Below, in pieces: positions 1 to 12,039 of a stretch of 64,000 bases of DNA. The stretch lies in assembly GCA_030848705.1 (NCBI GenBank), contig CM061236.1:139863970-139927969 (forward strand). The letters run 5' to 3'. The notes beneath the pieces were generated by a model. It had not been told where the DNA came from. It worked only from the letters and a program-made list of their open reading frames with translations, and did not search any database. The position numbers and the translations under genes are program-made. This DNA comes from Heracleum sosnowskyi. Taxonomy: Eukaryota; Streptophyta; Magnoliopsida; Apiales; Apiaceae. Within the stretch, counting starts at the first letter, position 1. Each line of letters opens with the position of its first letter.

Positions 1-114
1 ATAGAAATTTTTTGTATGGTACCACTAAAAAGCATAGGAAGGTCACATTATACGGATCTTATACAAGTATCAAGAAACATTATGAGTGGATATCCGGAGT
101 TCAAAAACATGCAC

Positions 115-1414
115 CTCAATAGGACTAAGCTCTGGCAACCCCAGCTTTCTTCTACGGGCATTATATGCCATTAAGAGAAAATCAATATTGCTCACTCCTG
201 GAATTTCAACTGGAGATTGAAAACTCATAAAAAGCCCAGCAATTGATCTGTCCTCTGGTTCCATGTCAAGCAAGTTCTCTCCTTTAAACACAATGCTGCC
301 TCCAGTAACTTCATAATCTTTATGGCCAACGAGAACCTATATCATATAGCGTAATCAAATGTACAAACCGTTACATAACTAGTTTATAGTAAATATACTA
401 CTTTTAAAAGAAGAAAAATAGAACATTTTATCTAATTTCTTCTGTTTGTGTGGGTTTAATTACTGCAAAGACTTATACCCCATTCATCAAATAAGAGAAG
501 AGGAAAATTAGAACTTAATCTACAGATTTGTCAGTGTCAGACAATTAAAGATGTCATCAATACAGTATGGCGTTCTGGTGCTTAACAAAAGCTTTAATCT
601 ATATGTGCTTAACAAAAGCTTTAATCTATATGTTGCCAGACAGCGAAGAGCATCGCCAAGATTTTTTACAGGAAGCTCTTTATAATAGATTATTCGTTAA
701 AGGCTTATAGTCCCTCACCTAGGTGCCAATGCGGGTTTCACATAAACTACACACACATATACTATTATCATATCATACAATATAATTTACAAGAGCAATT
801 TAAGTAAATTCTCGCAAATACATTCTCATCTCAACCTACTTCTACAACCAAACAAGACTGCATCAAATCTCAACCTACTCGTAAACAAAGAAAACGATAA
901 TCAACCGGAAAAAAATAAAAACCAACCTTGGCAAAAGTACTCTTCCCAGAACCATTCTTCCCCATCACAGCATGAACCTAATACCAAAACCAAACATTTC
1001 AAAATTAACAAACCACAATTAACAAACCCCATCAAAACCCACCACAATTAAACAAAAACCACTCAATTAAAATCCTCAAAACAAACGAAATTCACACATA
1101 TAAATATAAAGATGCAATCTTTATACCTCTCCTTCATAAATACAAAGATTGACTCCTTTCAAAATGGGTTGTTCAGATTGAGCTATAACTGCAGTCAAGT
1201 CTTTAACTTGTAACAAAATCTTGGGTGAATCTCCGCCGTTGTTGGTGCTAGAAGTCGCCGGAGATTCGACGGCGAGGCTGTTTTTTAACCGGAAAGAAGG
1301 GAAGCTACGGCGACGAGTGGCAGGGATTGTAAATAAGAGGGAATTAGATGGGTAGTTTCGGAAAGAGGGAATTAGATGTGGGGGTGAAGGGGATGAACAG
1401 TTGAGTGCCGCCAT
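115..1414 (-). CDS. ABCI6: Plastid SufC-type ABC ATPase (ABCI6/NAP7-like), first three exons, 3' part outside window
   Basis: Three exons read on the minus strand: 1414-1127, 977-927 and 336-115, each bounded by GT/AG, in one continuous frame. The chosen ATG at 1414 (MAALNCSS...) follows an in-frame stretch without another ATG. Residues 1 to about 60 are Ser/Pro/Arg-rich and acid-poor, as expected of a chloroplast transit peptide. Exon 1 ends in the ABC start (ILLQVKDLTA...GVNLCIYEGE); exon 2 is 17 codons and contains the Walker A loop GKNGSGKST; exon 3 holds VTGGSIVFKGENLL, the Q-loop region (GLFMSFQSP) and MAYNARRRKLG, typical of SufC. Known family role: SufC is the ATPase of the plastid SufBCD scaffold for Fe-S cluster assembly, not a membrane transporter. 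The signature motif, Walker B and H-loop lie beyond base 1, so completeness cannot be judged. Positions 1-114 would be intron. Confidence 0.9.
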
Positions 1415-1429
1415 TGTAATCGGAATCAA

Positions 1430-1907
1430 ATTTGCTTACAGATATGCCTATATATATTTTTATTTGTTTTATAATGATTATTTGTTACTATTTTTATAAT
1501 TATAAAAAGAAAAAAAAAATTATCTTTGATTTTTTTTTATATTTTTTGTTTAGTAAAGTTAAGGTATAACTCTAAATAATTCTGTGTTAAAAATATCCAA
1601 TATAAGTTTGGAGATGAAATCAAATATAAAATCTGGGATCACGCAGCAATGATAAAATTTGTATTTTTGATATAAAAATTTAGAAAACATTAATTTGTAG
1701 ATATTTTATTACATTTTGGTAAAGAGAAATTTAAAGAATGGGCTAAAGATGATCCCATATTTTGTTTAAGTTTGTTGAAATATAGGTGAAATGTGTTACT
1801 TTATATATATATTTGGTTTTAGTTGTTACAGTTGTTAGCCCACCCAAATGGATATTGTGTATTTGTAGTAGAATATTACTACTTGTAGTCATTGTATTGA
1901 TTCAATG
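1430..1907. other. Upstream spacer of the SufC-like gene
   Basis: AT-rich sequence upstream of the minus-strand SufC-like gene. Its promoter must lie here. A run near 1440-1465 (TATATATATTTT) could hold a TATA element but the position is too close to the ATG to be sure. No ORF or repeat is evident. Confidence 0.4.
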
Positions 1908-1915
1908 GCCTTAGC

Positions 1916-2621
1916 AACCGGCGAGCAAAAAACCGAATTAAAATCGAAACTGATAAAAACCGAACTGTAAAAATCAAAATTGAGTTAAAGCCGAGCCGAA
2001 ACCGAAAATTTAAAAACCGAATCGATTTTGAGGGTTCGATTTCGGTTTTAGGTCCTAACCGAACCGAAAAAACCGAACCGATTATTATAATTTATTAAAA
2101 TTTTATTAAAAAAATATAAATATTTTATCTAAGAATTAGTGAGTGTTGAAAGTTTTGGTCAATTTGTATTTGATTATTTGTGCCTGTTATACAACTTTCA
2201 TACCGAAATTCTAATGATTTCTTTGTCCGTAATAAATATATGGCATACTACTACTACTTGGATTATTTTTCAAGGTTAAAACATGCATATGCAAGTATTT
2301 TAATTCCGTCTCGAGATGTTTTTTTGTTCAATTCTACATATTTTCAAAAACAACAGATCTTCTATCACTCTCACTTTCAGTTTTGTGTGTGGTTTGAAAT
2401 AAAAATATAAAAAATTTATTTTGCTGTATAATTTTATTAATTAAGCAAGATTTTTTTTATTTAAGTTGTAATAATTTAAATTTTTGCGGTTTTAAAACCG
2501 AAACCGAACCGAGGTTTTCAAAACCGAAACCGATAGTTCGGTTGCGGTTTTCAATTGTCAAAACTGAAGATTTTCAGTTTCAATTTTATCCAAAAACTGA
2601 ATCGAACCGTGCTCTCCCCTA
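1916..2621. mobile_element. Non-autonomous hAT-type element (MITE) with 8-bp target duplication
   Basis: The ends are flanked by identical 8-bp direct repeats, GCCTTAGC at 1908-1915 and 2622-2629, the duplication length of hAT transposons. The right end read inward (TAGGGGAGAGCACGGTTCG) matches the common plant hAT terminus, and the left end is a degenerate counterpart (..GGCGAGCAAAAAACCG). Both subterminal zones, about 1916-2080 and 2485-2605, are packed with ACCGAA/TTCGGT repeats, also typical of these elements. The core is AT-rich with no transposase; the 76-codon open frame at 2180-2410 has no credible features. It would need a hAT transposase supplied in trans. Confidence 0.8.
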
Positions 2622-2654
2622 GCCTTAGCCTGTGTGGTTACCTGTTTAAAATAT

Positions 2655-2968
2655 TATTACGGGCTTGTTTGGCAACTTAGTTATAAGTTAGTTTATAGCT
2701 TATAAATTCGTAAGAACTTATGGAGGGTGTTTGTCAACCCAACTTATAAACCAACTTATAACTTATATGTTAATAAGTTGCATGTTAGTAACAACGTACA
2801 TTTTCAACTTATTGACTTATTGTTTGATTTCTTTGTCTTTTAATACTTCATATTTTTACATTTGCTTTTTTAAATGTTTTTTTTAAATTTAAAATGCATT
2901 TATTTAGCTCATTGTATTTAATAATTATTTTTTAAATATAAATTAGTAAATTTGTAACTAACTTATAA
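2655..2968. mobile_element. Possible truncated MITE
   Basis: Starts with GGGCTTGTTTGGCAACTTAG, a type of terminus common in plant MITEs, and contains repeated ACTTATAA/TTATAAGT blocks in both orientations. No matching opposite end is seen; the sequence is interrupted at 2969 by the CACTA-like end. Assignment is by resemblance only. Confidence 0.35.
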
Positions 2969-3165
2969 CACTACAAGAAATTTCAATTTAAACAACAGAA
3001 AATTCCATTGGCATGTTAAGAAAATCTGTTAGTAAGTCACTATATTAACATAATGATCACGGAAATGATCGGTTGGTATAAACGTCGTTGAGAAGTTGCC
3101 AAATGATTTATTTTCGTTACTAAACTTAGTAACGGAATACCAACACACTCCTAACACTGTTCTTA
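2969..3165 (+). mobile_element. Left end of a CACTA (En/Spm-type) transposon
   Basis: CACTACAAGAAA at 2969 is the standard plant CACTA terminus. It is followed by subterminal motifs built on CCATTGG, GTTACTAA and TAACGGAAT. Similar motifs reappear at 27840-27960 and 31400-31640, which suggests that the element continues beyond the Helitron inserted at 3166. No right terminus (CTTGTAGTG) was found in the window, so the element looks incomplete. Confidence 0.55.
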
Positions 3166-3847
3166 CTAGGGAATTTGCCCGTGCTTCGCACACGGGTGAA
3201 TTATATTGAATGATATAAAATTATTTATAATTTTTGTCAAGGTAATTTTATTGTTATGAATTATAATAGATGTTATCAAGTGCATTGCAAAATCTACTAC
3301 TAACTTTTAATAAACACATCAGCGCATATATATAAAATTAAAAAAGAAATCTGAAAATGAAAAAGCAATAGATCTGAAATAGATAAATAAGTAATATTCT
3401 TTGTAATCCTTCACATGTCAATAAATCTTATTTAAGTAAAAAACATAAGACGATCCAGAAATGAACCTAATCACACTAAACAATTAGTGTTTTTATTCTG
3501 CAAAACTTTAAAGCAAATTTCAAAACCATCAGAGAAAAGGAAATTCGACCGGATGAATATCACTCCTTAATGTTCCTGTAATTGAAATGCATTCATTTTT
3601 TATTAGTACAACATAAACATTGTATAAAATACACTTTCGTGAAAAAATATATAATATTAAAGTAAAGATGAAAAACCGTTTTTATCTTCTTGTTGCATGA
3701 TTTAGCAGAACCCGGGGTGTTGCCACAAAAAATTGTTTCGCCACTCTGTTTGAATTAAAATTGCATTATATTGTTTGATTATTATCTTAATAAAAGTAAA
3801 AATAAAAAATATAGGATATGAATAATTTTTAGGGGGATATAAGAAAC

Positions 3848-6239
3848 TTAACTAATCTCTCCAAAGTCGGATTCTGTAGACTCAAGAATTTCGTCTACTG
3901 TTTCAGAAGTTGATGATTTTGACTTTTTGGATAAATATGCATCAGTGGCATTGTACATGGTACTATTAATCAATACATTATCATCACTGATCAATATGTT
4001 GAAAGTAACATCTTTGTTCGCAATGTCCAATATTTGTTGAGGAAAGAGTGTACTTGGAAGAGTCTAACATATATAATAAACAATAAGTCATTAGCGTGAA
4101 ATTTGTATACGTAAGTATAACGATCAGGTTTAATTCATAAAAACATATAGTTGGTTATACCTCAGCAAGATCCTCAATTTCTTCCAACAACACGGTTGCA
4201 GTTTTACCAACTAATCGTTTAACAACGCGATCACTAAGGACAACATTAACTGCTTCAGTTTTATCATGAGCAAGCACCATAATTCTGTATCTGTTTACAA
4301 ATTCGTATGTATTCTTACATTATTTATTTATTATCAATAATGATAATTTACAAAAAAATGTTAATTATTTTGATATAAATACCTCTTTTCTGCATATGGC
4401 GAGCTTTTAAGACATTTAGGATTGACACACTTATACCTTCCTTCTAGCAGGTGAACCTCTTCATGGCAGAAGTTACAACCATAGTACCACCAACTATCAC
4501 TTGCTTCCACCCTTTTGATTGTAACAAAACACATGACATTTCTCTGCAGAATAATAATTCAAATTACAGAGAACCATTAAAAAGAAATTAAAAAATATGT
4601 AATGAGGTATTGTTCGTTATCATACCTTTATATAGTCGGTAGATATTTTTTCGGTCAATTACTTAAGTGTCAGAGTTTCAACAACTTGAACACTATTAGA
4701 TACAGTAGATACTGATCCAATATCTTCAGGAGTTTTGTATCCCTGTTGAGCTAGCCTAAAAAATAAATTTCACGCTAAAATTACATAATTTTTCATATAG
4801 GTTAAATGTTTTTTTAAAGTAAATTAAAAAAATTAAATTTGTCTAAAAAATAGACATTTAAAAATATTTACCTTTTATGACGTGTTTTTACCACATCAGT
4901 GTCCAAATTGAAATAATTTTGGAAGATGGCATAGTACTTATCTGGACAGAATCTGCAAGATTAAGAAGAGATTGATTAATGTGTTTAAATTAGGAAACAT
5001 TTTAATCATTGAAAATCTGAACTTATATATTTGCAAAATTGAATGCTAGTCTCGCTCATAAATTTTTGTAGCTTTGCACTGGTCAATATTGCAAAGATTG
5101 AAGTTTCCAATTCGGGTTCATAATTTTTGTTAGTGATTTCAGCCAGTTTACCCCAAACTCTGACTTTCGGAGAGTTCTTGTAGGAAATATTAATTTTTGA
5201 CACATTTATTTATATAAATGTGTGGAACATAAACAGTGAATTATTATAATTTTTAAAATTTTAAATTTAATAAAATATGTTTAAGTAATCTAATCTAATC
5301 TAATATATATAATTTATGATATACAAATAAAAAATTTACAGAAAATTTAGCAGAAGATTTAGATGTTATACCATGTTCAAAAAACTACAACATGCTAAAT
5401 ACAAACGAATTTTAATAGTTAATAATTTTTTCATATTGAGAACGATAAATTTTATATCCATGCTATTTTGATTGGTTACCTTCCATCGCAAATTCTGAAC
5501 TTGACAATATTCCTTTGTCCATATTTTGTGGGGATAAGACTCAACTTTTCAAAATTCTCAACCACACCAATGATATCTGCATAATTGAAAATTGGAACAT
5601 AGTAAAGAGAATGATACAAAAAATAGTATTAAATAAGTGAATTATAGACAATATAGTTATTTTCATACCTGTGGCATAGTCGGGATACAACGGAGGAACG
5701 TGATTATTTACAATCTCGAATAAGTCTCCCAAATCGACAAACTCAAATTTATGCATTGGTATCATAAAATCATCTTCAACAACTTTCTCAACTGTAGTAG
5801 AACTGATAAAATTGATTATATATTTCGAACATACGGGTCTGAGTTTTGTCGTTTCTTGCTTAACACTGAAATTAGTTATGACATATATGCCTCCTTCGGT
5901 AAGAGTGCTTCCAACTTGGCTCCATTTATCAGGATATATAAATGCTTGAATGTGGAAATTCTACAAAACATATCAGAAGCATTTAATATGACTATATTAA
6001 AAAAATACAATAGAGTAACCTAATATATTTGTTCAGACACATGTCTCACTCTACGATATAAGAAATATACTTACATCATCATCTAATAAAATTGCATTGT
6101 ATCCTGTAACAGAGTTGCTCCCATCTTTGCTCCCATATTTGCTCCCAGCAGTTGAAACAGAAGCCCACATCCTTGTTATACGAACTTTAACTTTCTAGTT
6201 GGTTCTTGCAGGGTCAAGCATCTCAAGTTGATCGAACAT
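3848..6239 (-). pseudogene. Replication protein A large-subunit-like (RPA1) pseudogene carried by a Helitron
   Basis: About nine exons can be read on the minus strand. The ATG at 6239 opens MFDQLEML; further exons lie near 6239-6076, 5970-5670, 5577-5480, 5203-5010, 4953-4873, 4756-4629, 4545-4385, 4290-4162 and 4063-3848, joined by plausible GT/AG sites. Translated pieces match the OB-fold and C-terminal parts of plant RPA70-like proteins, including WSQVGSTLTEGGIYVI, a zinc-ribbon pattern (GCNFCHEEV...YKCVNPKC) and an acidic Ser-rich tail. Two in-frame stops break it: TAG at 6195-6197 after residue 14 (probably a former Trp codon) and TAA at 4659-4661. Family knowledge: RPA binds single-stranded DNA, and plant Helitrons often carry RPA1-like genes. 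This copy is inferred to be non-functional. Confidence 0.75.
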
Positions 6240-8311
6240 TGTATGAGAAAAGCTGCAGACACGTGTAACAAAAAGTAAGATATATATATATAATAGAAAA
6301 TAAATAGACATGCCAGCAAGACCTAATACATTGATGTACTTGTTGAATTTGTTTTATAATGTTTAACTGCTAAGTATGTCTATTTATATAAAAGTTATAT
6401 GCAAGATGTTTGGTTAATTATTGATTAATTGTTCTTTGATCGTGTTAATTCAAGTCTAATGGACACAACTTAAGGATCTGATTAGTAGAGTCGTTATGAG
6501 ATGAAATAAATAGAGATTTGTTTCATAAATAAATCAAAAATATTTGATATTATTTGGTCTTAAAATTTAAAAGCAAAGAAATTTTATCTAAAGCATAATC
6601 TTATAAATATGGAAAGTTATTATATACAATTTTAAGCAATAATTCTGGCGTTGATTACGTAATTTTAATAATATGGATTGCGACTAATTAGTAGATAGTA
6701 TATGATTTATTGTGCATATATTACATAATATTAGCCTAATTTGATTGTTTTATTAAATTATTGTCGGTGACTTAAATACAGAATGTTAGTTCTAGCTTGG
6801 AAGATTATTCCATGAATTAAGCAGTTAGATATTATTTTACTTAAATTTGAACTTTGAAATTACATTAAATAGAGCATATCCTCTGGGATATTATTCGTCA
6901 AATTCTGAAAAGTATAATATCAATATTCAATTTTGTTGCTATAGGTTTTGCCTATGATTCTACAATATTATAATGTATATGGAGAATTTATGATTATTTT
7001 ACCCGCTTAATTTTTAATCAAATGATCATAGATGCAGGATCAAACGTGAAATATTATTTTATGAATGAAGTACATAAAAAATATCTAAACTGAATATGAA
7101 ATTTGATTTGATATTACATCAATAAAAGATATGATATTATTTGATCCTAAAATTAAAAAATAAAATCATTGTATTTAATGTATAATATTATATATATGGA
7201 AAATAAAATAATTGATTACATTTTGTATTATGAATTGGTTAAGGAAAAAAAGATATAAGAATAATCCATAAACCAATCAAAAAGATATTGTATTATTTGA
7301 TTTAATAATTTTAAAACAGAATAATTGAACTCTTACATGTATGGAATGAACGCTATTTAACAATTTCTTGAATTATTTTTCATTATGAATATAAAACACG
7401 ATTATTAGAATTTTTTTTGATTGGTTAACCATATATTATATTAAAAAATAGAACTTTATTTATTAATTTACTGAGAAATATTAATAATCATATATTAAAA
7501 AATTATTTTAATTTATTACGTATATTAAAAATTATTAATGTATAATAATTTTGATTTTATAACTAATTGATATTGAGAATATTTATAATAACTTTCTTTA
7601 TTAATTTTATAAACTCATTAAAAGTAAAAATTATTTGGAGTTATTCATGGACAAAGTTTATAGCTGAATTGAAATAATTTTGTCGACAAAACAAATATTG
7701 TGAAATGCCTTTGGTTGGATGAAAAATCGAATATGTTTGATTTTATTTTTTAAAGTTCCTATATTATTTTCTTTTAATAATAAATAGTTAAATATATTTT
7801 TGTAAATAATAAAAAGTATATATATTTCATATCAATTTAAAATAAATTTAATTTAAAAATAAATAATGATAATTGAAGTGGGGCATGATTTACAAAATGG
7901 TAAAATTATGTATAATATGACATGTCCTTCATCTTTATTAACTAATTATTTATGATAATTTTAAAAAAAAAAATCATCCCTGACTATCTTTTATCTTTTA
8001 TTTCATTTATCAATATTGGAATACATTTTATTGTGAGCAAATAAATAGTACTTGATTATTGAAAAATAGTATTTATTTAATGAATTGGTATAATTGATAT
8101 AATATCCCATAACCAATAATTGAATAAATATATAAAATTCTGCAATCTTATTCAAATCCATGGATAAAGCTGTATTAATATATTAAAGACTCTGAATTCT
8201 ATCTTTAAAATAATTTCCTTTCATTCGGCGAATAGAGGACCAACAAATTCTTCAAATTTAAGCATGCGTCAAAAGTTAAACTAATAAGCAAGTATTCTAT
8301 GTAATGGTATT
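6240..8311. other. AT-rich Helitron interior without recognisable gene
   Basis: Very AT-rich sequence upstream of the RPA-like pseudogene and up to the Copia insertion site. Only short spurious frames were seen. It may hold the promoter and 5' leader of the RPA-like gene, since a CTGCAG splice acceptor precedes its ATG. Confidence 0.4.
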
Positions 8312-8316
8312 ATAGA

Positions 8317-9369
8317 TGTTGGGATTTATGGGTGATAGCATAGAAACAACTTAACTTTGATTGTACTTAATTTTTTAAATTAAGTAGAACATACTGTCAT
8401 AGCCAAAGTATGTTCTTGTAATCAGTATGTAATGTTATTCTAGTTGTATTGTTTGAAAAAAGTTCACTTATGTGTTCAAGCCTCAAAGAATGCTTTTTGG
8501 ATGACAACATGAATAAAGGTTACTGTCCTAAAGCTGTGACAGTAAGATTACAAGAAGACAGAATGTTGCAAGTCACGACAGCATATTCACTCTGACAGCA
8601 ACATTGGCGGAAGACTACGCGACAGCAACTATTGCCCTCGACAGCAAGTTTGGGATCCTCGACAGCACTCTATGCGGGGAACTCATACTGTCACCAAAAG
8701 ATCATTCCTGTGACAGCAAGCTTTGCGGCAAAAGTAACTGTCTCAATAAAGATCCTTATGCTAGGTATCTTTCTCAGTCAAATCCCGTGACAGTTTAAAT
8801 GTTCAAGAAACAGGCGTGATGCAGTATCCCTAAGCTGCACCAAGTCTGCAAGACTACGACAGAAGCTTCAAGCACTGCAAAACAAAAGCGAATCAATTCA
8901 AGAGCAAGGTCAAGTCTTTATCTGCTGAATTGGTTTAGCTGGAAATGGAATGAATCTAGGTTGCTTTCTTTGTAATGTATATCTGACATGTTAGCAATTT
9001 AGGAAAGTCACATGGGTAAGACAATCTGTAAGAAACTGCCACTTGACAGTGACAGCAGCTTCACAAACCCGTGACTGATAGTGATAGGGTTAGTCTTATA
9101 CCTACTATCAACTCATTCTAGAATTGTAACGAAGACAAGTAAGTGTCTTTGAAGAAAACCCGAAGCTCGAGAATTCTTTCTTGAGGTTGTAGCAACACTT
9201 TGCAAAATAAATAAAACATTTATTTTGTGAATCTTGTTCTTACTAAATACTGTTCGTGATTGCATATATTGCTGATAACGTTTAATCTTGATTTTAGTTG
9301 TTGAAATTTAGATTGAATTTTATCAGTATTGCATTCATCCCCCCCTTCTGCAATACACAAGGACTAACA
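8317..9369 (+). repeat. 5' LTR of the 16.5-kb Copia element (1053 bp)
   Basis: Starts TGTTGGGATTTATGGG and ends AAGGACTAACA; almost identical to 23733-24792. About sixteen GACAG/CTGTC 5-mers fall within it, mostly at 8390-9060, where about two are expected by chance. A run of seven C lies about 25 nt from the 3' end. An AATAAATAAAACA stretch near 9205 is a candidate polyadenylation region. Confidence 0.95.
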
Positions 9370-9371
9370 AC

Positions 9372-9383
9372 TGGTATCAGAGC
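9372..9383 (+). other. Primer binding site (initiator tRNA-Met)
   Basis: TGGTATCAGAGC, two bases after the 5' LTR, is the standard complement of the plant initiator tRNA-Met 3' end used to prime minus-strand synthesis. Confidence 0.95.
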
Positions 9384-9420
9384 TTTCAGATTAACATACA
9401 TATCTGAGATCCCGGAGAAA

Positions 9421-12039
9421 ATGCAGAAATCAAACAGTATCAAGATCCCAGCATTTGATAAAGAGAACTACAGCATTTGGAAAAGAAAAATCTTGTTGTT
9501 TATCAAAGCTGCAAATCCACTATACCCAGGTATACTCGAGAATGGTCCTTTCATTCCAAGAAAGGAAATTGAAGCCACAACAGTGAATGGTGAGATTATT
9601 CCTGCACATTGGGTTCCCAAAGATCCCTCAGAAATCTTGGAACCTGAAAAGGAGAAAATGGTGCTAGATGATCATTTGCAACTTATCTTGCTCGATTCTC
9701 TCACGCTGGATAAAGCCATGTGTGGAAGTGTGATAAGCTGCACATCAGCCAAGGAGATGTGGATCAGGTTAGCCTTACTCTGTGAAGGAAGTGAAGAGGT
9801 TAAGGGCAACCAAAGGCAAATTCTAATATCTCAATATGAGGCATTCATGGCCAAGCCTGGTGAAGACTTAACCTCCATGTTTGAAAGGTTCAGTAAGCTC
9901 TTAACTGAATTACAGATACATGGCAAGTACTATGACAGAAAAGAATTAAATGTCAAGTTCCTGCTCCCACTGCCTGATCACCTTGAACACAAGACAATAG
10001 CCATACGAGAAGGAAGAGATCTCAACACTATAACCTTTGAGACACTTTATGGTATTCTGAAATCTTATGAACTCGAACTCTTTCAAAAGAGAGCCATACA
10101 AAGTGGAACAAGGAACAAGATGGCTAATATGTCAAGTGCCCTAGTAGCATATGTGCCAAGGATCACACAGCCAAGTGAAGTACTACAGATCACACAATCA
10201 ACCCCAACACAGACCTTGAAGATAGAAGAGGTGGTTGAAGATGATGAGAAAGTGGTACTACAGCTTAAAGATGTGGAAGATGAAGACTTCTACACAATGG
10301 AGGAACTGGAAAGCATGGACAACCCTACTATGGCTTACATGGCCAAAAAGTTCAAGAAATTTAGGTTCAAGAAGGATAGGTCATACAAGCCTTAAGGCCA
10401 AGCATCCAAGTTCAGCAAAGGAAGCTCATCAAAGGCTGCTGTGGGAAGTTCAACCAAAGGAGGATACAAAACTGGATTTGTGGATAGATCAAAGTTCAAA
10501 TGTTACAACTGTGGAGAACCTGGTCATTTTGCTACTGAATGCAAAAGACCCAAACAGGTTCAAAGATATGAGAAAGGAACTGGTGGATACTCCAAGAAAA
10601 ATCAAGGTAGAGCCTATGTGGCTGAAGGAAAGTGTTGGGATGATTCTGATGATGAAGAAGAGGAAGAATATGTCAACCTAGCTCTCATGGCTAGCACTGA
10701 TGAGGTAGCATCAACATCTTCAAGTCAGGTACCTTCACTTGTCTTACTTGATATGTCTACTGATGAGTATAAGAAAACCATTAAAGACTTAAGTGCTGAA
10801 ATGTTCAATGTTTATACTAGCTTATCTGCTGCTAATGAGGAAATCTCTAGACTAAGTAAGCTAAATGAAACACTTCAGTCTGAAAATGATTCTCTTTTTC
10901 TCAAAACCAGTTCACTAGGCTCTTTAGCTCAAGAGAATGCTAAACTTAAAAATGAATTAAAATGTGCTAAGGAGGTTGAGGAATTCCTGAGGAATGAGAT
11001 TGCTGAAAATGAATTTAAGATTAAGGCCTATAGAAACTCATCAAAGATAGTTCAGGATTACAATGATAAGCATACAGAAAATCAGTCTGTTGGTATAGGT
11101 TTTTCTTATGGTAGAAGACCTGGAAAGGAAACTGTGATTCAAGATTGTCCTGGAATTGCTGCTGTCAAACCCACCATTCTCAAGAAAGTTAAAACTCCTA
11201 TTTTCAAAGCTGCTGAAATTGAGTTTGATGAAGAAGCCATGCTCATCAAACAAGAAATTCTTGATGAGGATGAAGGTGTTGACAGCACATTCAAGGAAGG
11301 AAATGATACTGTCACAATCCCCAAGACAGTAAACTTACCAAGCAATCAGACAGTAAGTTCAAAGGATGCTGTCACGATTGGCAAGACAGAATCTTTCAAA
11401 GATACTGTCAAGAATGATTCCAAGACAGTAACTTTTAAACCTTCTGTCAAGACAGTAGGAATAAAAGATACTGTCAAGGATAGTTCGACAGCAACTTCTG
11501 AACATACTGTAAATCCAGTAACTCCCAAGTCTAGAAACAGGAATGGTAAGGTAGGTGTCAATAAAGGAAATGGATACACTAATGTTGGAGGTGCTTCTAG
11601 GAAACTATGCAATAACTGTGGATCTACACATCACTTAACACATGTTTGTAAGAAACCAATTGAGGATAAGATCAATGCAACTGAACTCAATGGTAACTTA
11701 CACAGAACCCCCCTTATGCATAGAACTATGAGTGTCTGTAATAACATTGATTGTATGCCATGCAAAATCACTGCCATGAGTACATGCTTTAACTTACCTG
11801 TTCTCTCTACTGAAAAATGTTCATACCTAAACACTGTTGAGACTTCTGAGCCTGCTGGCAACAGCAAAAAGGCTTCATCCACTAAGAAAAGGACCAAGTC
11901 CAATTCTAAACCTAAGTGGGTGAAAAGAGAAGTCAAACAGGAAGTCTTTGATAATGCTTGTGATGTTGTAACTGAAAGAAACTCAGGAAACACTGAAACT
12001 GCAGGACCCAACAAAGATTGGGTACCATATGCAACTTAG
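9421..12039 (+). pseudogene. Copia gag (capsid/nucleocapsid region) with an internal stop
   Basis: The frame opens at ATG 9421 (MQKSNSIKIPAFDKENYSIW), the typical Copia gag start, followed by a UBN2-type capsid region (about residues 60-270). TAA at 10393-10395 interrupts it, but the same frame continues with a CCHC zinc knuckle (CYNCGEPGHFATEC, near 10500), a coiled-coil stretch (about 10760-11030), a Val/Thr-rich repeat built on GATACTGTCA-like DNA (11280-11520), a second knuckle (CNNCGSTHHLTHVC, near 11610) and a Lys-rich tail. A second stop, TAG at 12037-12039, separates it from protease. Both stops fit CAA/CAG to TAA/TAG changes. Gag packages retroelement RNA; two knuckles and a long linker make this a large gag. 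An alternative reading of 12037 as a programmed gag/pol stop cannot be excluded. Confidence 0.85.

Noticed and set aside
2180..2410. 76-codon ORF inside the hAT MITE
   Set aside because: Aromatic-rich AT sequence without transposase motifs.
8604..8798. 64-codon ORF in the 5' LTR, repeated at 24020-24214 in the 3' LTR
   Set aside because: It translates the GACAG-motif block of the LTR; being in both copies follows from LTR identity, and it shows no protein-like features.
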